DNA from: an uncultured bacterium
GTDB lineage: Bacteria; Cyanobacteriota; Vampirovibrionia; Gastranaerophilales; Gastranaerophilaceae
Direction of reading: 5' to 3'
Length of the DNA: 59,305 bases
NCBI GenBank assembly: GCA_902475545.1
Contig: CABRZP010000013.1
Coordinates: forward strand, 1 to 59,305
The number at the start of each line of letters is the position of its first letter. The first letter of the stretch is position 1. The position numbers and the translations under genes are program-made. Below are positions 53,804 to 59,305 of the stretch, one piece after another. A model generated the notes under the pieces. That model was given only the letters and a program-made list of their open reading frames with translations. It was not told where the DNA came from and searched no databases.

Positions 53804-55153
53804 ATGAAGGTCTCGCCAATATATGTAAATAATTTAAACGGGTATTGTGTAAAACCAATGCCAAATGGTGTATTGCGAGTTTCTTCTAATGAAAATGAGA
53901 AAAATATTTCAGATTTGTCAGGCATGCCTTTTATTTATCCTGTAAGTTTTTCAAGTTTGGCAAATTCGTCTAAATTGAGATTGCTATTTAGTTATGGATT
54001 ACCTTGTATGTATACGGGAATTCCGATGATTGATCCTAAAGTTTTATCAAGGATGCAAAAGTCTCAACTTTTTAGCAAGCCGGCATCGGAAGTTATAGAA
54101 GCCTTAAAGCCTTATAATGATAGTTTTATTGGTATGGAAGCTAAAGTTTTAGAACTTATACGTGACAGAGCTGCCATTCATCCTGAGAAAACTGTTAAAG
54201 ATCTTTTATTGGAAGTTGAACCGATTTACCGTCGTCGGTTGCGAAAAAAGCAAGCTCCAATATTTCGTGAATTGACAGAATTGGCACATTCATTACCTGA
54301 ACAATATCAGAATAAATTCAGAATTTTGATGCAGGATACAGGTAACAAGTTAAATGAAAAACCTGTAATTATACCGTTTTCCTCTTATGAATTTAAGTAT
54401 CGTCTTGGAAAAATTAAGGATGATATATTAAAAACTAATAATGTCAAAGCTAAAAAAGTAATGAATAAATTAATAAAAGAGTCTAAAAGATTTTCAAATT
54501 CAACCAATGCTAATACTATTGAAAATCAAAAAAAGGTTCTGAACTTTCTTGATATTATCTTAAAAACATCTGTTCTTAAGGAAAATGAGACTTTACGAAA
54601 TTTAATTGATGTGTCTAAATCAAGATTGACAAAGGAAGAAATTATTGTTCCATTTTCAAGAAAGGCTTTTATATATGATTTGTCAAAATTAATTGACGGG
54701 TTAGACCAAAAAACTCAGGAGAAGTTTATTTTAACGGCTCAGAAACTTCCAACATCACAAGAAAGTTTTTCAGCTTACGTTTTAAAAATTGCGGCTGAAT
54801 CTCCTGATAAAATTGGTCATAGAATTATTTGGCCGTCTTTAGCTTCAGTTGAGCATATTTTACCGCGAGCTAATGGTGGCCCTAATGAATTATTTAATTA
54901 TGGCGGAGCAACGACTCGTGCAAATTCTGCAAGAAAAAATATTGATTTTATTGTGCAAATGAAATTGGTTCCAGAAACTCGTCAATATACGCAAAAATAT
55001 CTGGATAGATTAATTGAACTTTATCATCAAGGAGTATTTAGAAAAATTAACTTAAGTCCAAAATATATTACGGATTTTGCAAATAGTGTTTATGAACAAT
55101 CAAGGCATAGTTTGAAATTAGATTTATCTAAGTTGTATAACCAGAGTGCATAA
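53804..55153 (+). CDS. Tagged protein with HNH-nuclease-like motif
   Basis: The protein has 449 residues, starting MKVSPIYVNNLNGYC, with SFSS at about 48-51. A helical middle contains two similar segments (IIPFSSYEFKYRLGKI and IVPFSRKAFIYDLSKL), an internal repeat. At about 348-375 lies VEHILPRANGGPNELFNYG, then TRANSARKNI. This has the order of an HNH metal site (E/D-H, GG, N, N/H) but no zinc cysteines. I infer a nuclease or a derived DNA-binding domain. No signal peptide. aagga precedes the ATG. It ends 2 bases from the convergent tagged gene. Confidence 0.65.
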   Translation: MKVSPIYVNNLNGYCVKPMPNGVLRVSSNENEKNISDLSGMPFIYPVSFSSLANSSKLRLLFSYGLPCMYTGIPMIDPKVLSRMQKSQLFSKPASEVIEALKPYNDSFIGMEAKVLELIRDRAAIHPEKTVKDLLLEVEPIYRRRLRKKQAPIFRELTELAHSLPEQYQNKFRILMQDTGNKLNEKPVIIPFSSYEFKYRLGKIKDDILKTNNVKAKKVMNKLIKESKRFSNSTNANTIENQKKVLNFLDIILKTSVLKENETLRNLIDVSKSRLTKEEIIVPFSRKAFIYDLSKLIDGLDQKTQEKFILTAQKLPTSQESFSAYVLKIAAESPDKIGHRIIWPSLASVEHILPRANGGPNELFNYGGATTRANSARKNIDFIVQMKLVPETRQYTQKYLDRLIELYHQGVFRKINLSPKYITDFANSVYEQSRHSLKLDLSKLYNQSA

Positions 55154-55155
55154 AT

Positions 55156-55731
55156 TTATTTTTGTCTTATAAAATCAGGCAGTTTATTTTTCGCCATTTG
55201 CATTTGCATGTATTGATCTTTTAATTTAGCTTTTTCTTCTTCATTTGCAGTTTTTGCTTTTTCGTTCATTTGAGTATAAATTTCTTTTTCAGCTTTATTA
55301 CCTTGGATATATACATCCATGTCTTTGCCTTTTTTAAATGCGTTTACATTACCCTCGTAATTTATTTTAGGTGCTTTAAACATTGTATAAATTATTCCAA
55401 ATCCCCCTATAAATGCCGCAATAAGTCCTCCGAATGCACCCAGGGTAAGCAGGAGTTTTTTAGATGAAGAAGCATTTTTGTGTTGTTTTTCAACAATTTT
55501 CTCTGCTTTGTTACCTAATTCATCAATAAGAAAATCTCCATCTATCAGTTCTAATAATAATTTTGCACCAAGACCTAACCCTGCAAGAAATGTAGTTTTT
55601 ACAAGCAAGGCTTTTTCTCCGGATTTAGAAATAGGATTTTTATCATTGTTTTTAACTTGATTTTTGTCCTGTTTTTTATCCGTTGTGGCTTTAAATGAAT
55701 ATGGGGGTGCTGAAATTGGAGAGATTTGCAT
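55156..55731 (-). CDS. Tagged two-helix membrane protein, paralogue A
   Basis: The protein has 191 residues, starting MQISPISAPPYSFKATTDKK, with SFKA at 12-15. A lysine/asparagine-rich linker is followed by two hydrophobic helices (about 47-65 and 93-115). A charged C-terminus includes NVNAFKKGKDMDVYIQGN and ends near QMQMAKNK. The C-terminal half aligns with the next gene upstream on this strand, so they are tandem paralogues (3 bases apart). No signal peptide. Function unknown. Confidence 0.72.
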   Translation of the reverse strand: MQISPISAPPYSFKATTDKKQDKNQVKNNDKNPISKSGEKALLVKTTFLAGLGLGAKLLLELIDGDFLIDELGNKAEKIVEKQHKNASSSKKLLLTLGAFGGLIAAFIGGFGIIYTMFKAPKINYEGNVNAFKKGKDMDVYIQGNKAEKEIYTQMNEKAKTANEEEKAKLKDQYMQMQMAKNKLPDFIRQK

Positions 55732-55734
55732 TAG

Positions 55735-56214
55735 TTATGCACCTTTTACCATTAATCCTTTTCCGTTATTTGCCATTTGAACAGTTGCGTAATGGTTAAT
55801 TTTATCGTCTAAAGATACTTCTTCATCTTTAATTTCATCATTAACTTGTTCCATGATATTTGATTTTAGTTCTCTATCACGTGAGAATACATCCATTTCT
55901 TTTTCTCTTGTGAAAGCGTTTACTTTTGTATTATAAAGTTTTGCAGGAAGAGTTAAAGCCATAGTTAACAAACCTGCGGCAGCACCAATTCCGCCCAATT
56001 TTAATGCTCTTTTAGCAGCTCCGGATTTAATGAAACAACTTCCGATGCCGGCAGCAGTTGCTCCAACTAAAGCACTTCCTCCGATAGAACCCCAGATAGC
56101 TAAACCTTTTTCTGTTCCTCTGTTAATTGGATTTTCATATTCTGTTTCTGTCTTTTTAGATGTGAAATTTTGTTGAGGTTTTGGGCAACATGCTCCGATT
56201 GATGCTATTTTCAT
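55735..56214 (-). CDS. Tagged two-helix membrane protein, paralogue B
   Basis: The protein has 159 residues, starting MKIASIGACCPKPQQNFTSK, with NFTS at 16-19. Two glycine/alanine-rich hydrophobic helices (about 40-60 and 70-90) precede a charged C-terminus. KVNAFTREKEMDVFSRD and YATVQMANNGKG mirror the paralogue's motifs. Cysteines 9 and 10 are next to each other. It is the first gene of the pair. A ribosome-binding site (AAGGAG) lies upstream. Confidence 0.72.
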   Translation of the reverse strand: MKIASIGACCPKPQQNFTSKKTETEYENPINRGTEKGLAIWGSIGGSALVGATAAGIGSCFIKSGAAKRALKLGGIGAAAGLLTMALTLPAKLYNTKVNAFTREKEMDVFSRDRELKSNIMEQVNDEIKDEEVSLDDKINHYATVQMANNGKGLMVKGA

Positions 56215-56285
56215 AATTAAACTCCTTTTATACTACAATTTATATTTTCTATAATACCTGAAAATATTTTTTTTTGCTATTAAAA

Positions 56286-56309
56286 AAGGGATTGTTTAAA
56301 CAATCCCTT
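56286..56309 (-). terminator. gdhA terminator overlapping its stop codon
   Basis: A perfect 24-base palindrome (aagggattgttt and complement) is followed on the minus strand by Ts. The gdhA stop codon (56296-56298) is at its centre. Confidence 0.85.
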
Positions 56310-57645
56310 GAGCTCTCATTGCTTTTGCTAATTTCTGGAAGGCTGCAATATTTGCACCAGCTACATAATTACCGCTGACGCCGTATTTTTCAGCCGCATT
56401 TTTGCAGGAATTAAATATATTTATCATAATTTGATTAAGTTTTGCATCTACTTCTTCAAATGTATAATAATATCTCATACTATTTTGAGACATTTCAATT
56501 GCTGAAGTTGCAACTCCTCCGGCATTAGAAGCTTTTGCAGGTGCAACCAGAACTTTTTGTTCAAGTAAATAATCTGTTGCATCTTGCGTACAAGGCATAT
56601 TGGCACCTTCACCTATTGCAATTACTCCATTTTTAACAAGTTTTTTAGCTGCTTCAAGTGTTAATTCGTTCTGGGTAGCACAAGGAAGTGCAATATCTGT
56701 TTTTATATTCCAGATAGGTGATTCTTCACCTGTTCTTTCAAAATATTCTGCTTCAGGATGAGTGTTTAGATATTCTTTTATTCTTCCGCGTTCAACTTCT
56801 TTTATCTGTTTAATTGTATCAAGATTAATACCGTTTTTGTCATAGATGCAACCGTTAGAATCGCTCATTGCAACAACTTTTGCCCCGTATTGAGAAGCTT
56901 TTTCGCAAGCATAAATTGCAACATTACCGGAGCCGGAAATTGTTACTGTTTTACCGTCGAATGAGTGACCGTGAGCATTTAACATTTCTCTCATAAAGTA
57001 AATTAATCCGTATCCTGTTGCTTCGGTTCTGGTTAAAGAACCGCCGTAGCTAATTTCTTTTCCTGTTAGTACTCCGCCTTCATAAGCTCCGCGAATTCTT
57101 TTATATTGTCCGAATAAATATCCGATTTCTCTGGCTCCGACACCAATATCTCCGGCAGGAACATCTGTATCTGGTCCGATATGTCTGTATAATTCAGTCA
57201 TAAAACTTTGACAGAAACGCATAATCTCATTATCAGATTTACCTTTTGGGTCGAAATCGCTGCCGCCTTTTCCACCGCCAATTGGTAGGCCGGTTAATGC
57301 ATTTTTAAATATTTGTTCAAAGCCTAAAAATTTCATAATACTTTGGTTCACACTTGGATGGAATCTTAAACCGCCTTTGTATGGGCCGATTAAAGAGCTG
57401 AATTGTACTCTATAACCTCTATTAACTATAGTTTTACCTTCGTCATTTACCCATGGAACTCTAAATGTAATTATTCTTTCCGGTTCAACCATTCTTTCAA
57501 GTAATGCAATGTTTTCATATTCGTTATGAGCATTTATTACAGGTTCAAGAGTTGTAAGGACTTCTTTTACGGCTTGTAAATATTCCGGTTCATGTATGTT
57601 TTTTGCTTCAGTTTCTTTTAATACTTTTTGTAAATATTCGTTCAT
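56296..57645 (-). CDS. gdhA: NADP-type glutamate dehydrogenase
   Basis: The 449-residue, small-type hexameric enzyme interconverts 2-oxoglutarate plus ammonium and glutamate. Seen are SSLIGPYKGGLRFHPSVNQS, PIGGGKGGSDFDPKGKSD with its catalytic lysine, VPAGDIGVGAREIGYLFGQY, and nucleotide motif SGSGNVA. APAKASNAGGVATSAIEMSQ is the substrate-loop region. The length and sequence fit the NADP class used for ammonium assimilation. The gene stands alone, divergent from the 57.8-kb gene, and ends in a terminator containing its stop codon. Confidence 0.96.
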   Translation of the reverse strand: MNEYLQKVLKETEAKNIHEPEYLQAVKEVLTTLEPVINAHNEYENIALLERMVEPERIITFRVPWVNDEGKTIVNRGYRVQFSSLIGPYKGGLRFHPSVNQSIMKFLGFEQIFKNALTGLPIGGGKGGSDFDPKGKSDNEIMRFCQSFMTELYRHIGPDTDVPAGDIGVGAREIGYLFGQYKRIRGAYEGGVLTGKEISYGGSLTRTEATGYGLIYFMREMLNAHGHSFDGKTVTISGSGNVAIYACEKASQYGAKVVAMSDSNGCIYDKNGINLDTIKQIKEVERGRIKEYLNTHPEAEYFERTGEESPIWNIKTDIALPCATQNELTLEAAKKLVKNGVIAIGEGANMPCTQDATDYLLEQKVLVAPAKASNAGGVATSAIEMSQNSMRYYYTFEEVDAKLNQIMINIFNSCKNAAEKYGVSGNYVAGANIAAFQKLAKAMRAQGIV

Positions 57646-57825
57646 AGTTTATCCTTTTCTATTACAATTTTGAAAGCCAAATGTATGTTTCATATTTGTT
57701 TTCATATAATTTACTATATATATCTTTTCATTGCTTGTCAATATTTTGGGGCATATTTTATAGTTAATTTGTTCTACCTGTTTGTGTAATTTTTTCTTGA
57801 GTGAAAATATTATACTGATAATGTT

Positions 57826-59139
57826 ATGAATGAAGTAAATAAGTTATTAATGGCTCTTGGTGAAAATGTTGAACTACAACCGGATGAGTGGACAAAACAA
57901 CACATGATTATCTCTCAAAATAAAAAATGGATAGCAAATATTGTTCCTTGCGAACTTCTGGAACGTTCAATTAAGCAAGCTATAGAGTCGTTGGTTACCC
58001 TATGTGAATGTAATGAGTTTTTTAGTGTTTTTCCTGATAATATTGCAACTCCGAATTATGGAGATAAATGGGGAGTTCGGGCAAATTATATAGAAATTAA
58101 TAACCGTGCGATTGCTGAAATGGTTGGTAATAAAACGCAAAATGGAATTTTGAGTTCCATAAAAATACTGCCAGCAATTCCACCCTCAGCCAAAAGCTGG
58201 GCAAATTGTATTATTCTTTCTCAGATTTTTCCAAATATTTTTGGCGATGGTTATAATAAAGCTCCTAATGAAGAAAATTCAATATATGGTATCAAATTAA
58301 ATGCAGGTTTTAGCGGTAATATTATTGATTTTGATATTGTTGATAAAATTTCACCGGAAGAACAGTTTAGAGCATTTAATCTTCTTGCGAATTTACATGG
58401 TTTAAAAACCGGGTTTAGAACTGTAATTTCAGCCGACCAAATAAAAATTGCAAATCCTGATGGTGACGATATTATTTTTAAATGGGATAATCCTGAACAT
58501 CAAGAGTTATTTATTGATGAGCATGTAAAATTAATAAATACAGGGTTTGAGGCAGTTTTTGTTGATTCAGCGAAGCATATAGGCGGTTATGAAATGGAAA
58601 ATTATACCGGAGTCGGAGCATTGCCGGAATATGGGCAAATGCAATATATTATTAATGAAATAAGACGAAGATCAGGTAAAACGAATTTAAGTTTTGCAGG
58701 AGAAAAAAGTACAGGTGACTTTGAAAGATATCGGAATTTGGGTTTAACTACTGGTACAGCATTTGTTGAACCGGATGATTATGATGTTGTTAAAAATTGG
58801 TCGTATAAATTAAAATATGATCAGGAATATACTCCCGGAATTGAGGTTTCTAATGATAACGACGAAGGGGGCAGAAGTTATGAAGCTCGTTTAAATCGAA
58901 TTCATAATTCATTGTTTGCTTATGAATACCCTAGTGACAAATTACCAAGTTTTATGCAAATGGAAGATTTATTCCCGCTTCGTTGGGACACCAGTACGCA
59001 TCATTTAATGATGTGTAATCCTTCATATTCTATTGATGGGACTCCGCAAAGTCATTGGGAAAATTTATTTTCAAAAGATGATGGGCGTGGTTATAATGCG
59101 AAAGTTGCGGATTTATTTTTGCACGCATTAAATTTGTAG
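57826..59139 (+). CDS. Putative TIM-barrel enzyme, distantly alpha-amylase-like
   Basis: This 437-residue soluble protein has no signal peptide. The segments GFRTVISADQIKIANP, then FEAVFVDSAKHIGGYE (about 241-256) and TNLSFAGEKSTGDFERYRNL (about 285-304), have the spacing of barrel strands carrying Asp/Glu in GH13-like hydrolases. However, the amylase signature regions are not clear enough to be sure. An early helical region lies at about 1-110. The start is ATG at 57826; the ribosome-binding site is weak. Divergent from gdhA; the initiator tRNA follows. Confidence 0.5.
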   Translation: MNEVNKLLMALGENVELQPDEWTKQHMIISQNKKWIANIVPCELLERSIKQAIESLVTLCECNEFFSVFPDNIATPNYGDKWGVRANYIEINNRAIAEMVGNKTQNGILSSIKILPAIPPSAKSWANCIILSQIFPNIFGDGYNKAPNEENSIYGIKLNAGFSGNIIDFDIVDKISPEEQFRAFNLLANLHGLKTGFRTVISADQIKIANPDGDDIIFKWDNPEHQELFIDEHVKLINTGFEAVFVDSAKHIGGYEMENYTGVGALPEYGQMQYIINEIRRRSGKTNLSFAGEKSTGDFERYRNLGLTTGTAFVEPDDYDVVKNWSYKLKYDQEYTPGIEVSNDNDEGGRSYEARLNRIHNSLFAYEYPSDKLPSFMQMEDLFPLRWDTSTHHLMMCNPSYSIDGTPQSHWENLFSKDDGRGYNAKVADLFLHALNL

Positions 59140-59181
59140 AATGTTATTATATCTGTGTTTTAGGGTTGTAAAATAAAAAAC

Positions 59182-59211
59182 TTGATTTTTAAAATTTACG
59201 GAGCATAATAT
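59182..59211 (+). promoter_or_regulatory. Possible promoter of the initiator tRNA gene
   Basis: A ttgatt box and an overlapping cataat/taatat box 16-18 bases later lie about 45 bases before the tRNA 5' end. Confidence 0.4.
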
Positions 59212-59250
59212 AGATGTTGAGGGAGTTCTCTCAATATGAAAATTTAATAA

Positions 59251-59305
<55 letters not shown>

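Overview
The window is AT-rich, densely coded on both strands, and reads as chromosome rather than plasmid or phage. It comes from an anaerobic diderm bacterium. A metal-dependent KdsA points to LPS. TolC-family channels, an 8.3-kb autotransporter, two AsmA/TamB-like bridge proteins and a SPOR-domain protein point to an outer membrane over peptidoglycan. A secreted SLH-domain protein, AT-richness and many lineage-restricted hypothetical proteins best fit the non-photosynthetic cyanobacterial sister lineage (Vampirovibrionia/Melainabacteria, probably gut Gastranaerophilales). That placement is inference. The standard code is used, mostly TAA stops with some TGA, and GTG/TTG starts are fairly common.

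Layout. 0.3-5.4 kb (+): NADPH-dependent glutamate synthase-like flavoprotein, a membrane protein and a secreted protein, then a 30-cysteine SLH protein; an unlisted 48-codon gene lies between them on the minus strand. 5.5-10.8 kb (-): SLC13/ArsB-type transporter, rseP, pheS, MBL hydrolase and kdsA, the last four closely spaced. 11.4-14.4 kb (-): tight operon HEAT protein-queC-DUF366-SPOR protein. 14.6-19.8 kb: lineage hypothetical proteins, GtrA, a candidate small RNA and tRNA-Ser. 19.8-29.6 kb: TolC-family channel divergent from the giant autotransporter. 29.7-35 kb: two TPR proteins, nadE, and a tRNA-Glu with repeat scars. 35-44 kb: two AsmA-like proteins divergent from a substrate-binding-protein/TolC fusion. 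44-48 kb: tRNA-Met, exported parvulin, MerR regulator and a DXS-like enzyme. 48.5-51.3 kb (+): two flavin oxidoreductases and a TPR glycosyltransferase-like protein. 51.5-59.3 kb: further lineage proteins (one HNH-like), gdhA, a possible TIM-barrel enzyme and the 5' part of initiator tRNA.

How the genes work together. GdhA and the glutamate synthase-like flavoprotein concern ammonium assimilation. kdsA, rseP, the AsmA-like pair, the TolC-family proteins and the autotransporter make or use the outer envelope. queC, pheS, the DXS-like gene and nadE are housekeeping.

The most unusual signal is a group of otherwise unrelated, signal-peptide-less proteins that begin M-x-[I/V] and carry an early S/N/T/Y-F-[T/K/G/S]-[G/A/S] tag. 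One has an HNH-like motif, and the tag could be an undescribed targeting signal. Other notable items are the orphan terminator with a two-hairpin RNA, the substrate-binding/TolC chimera, a basic tail after the autotransporter barrel, and two tRNAs with abnormal ends.
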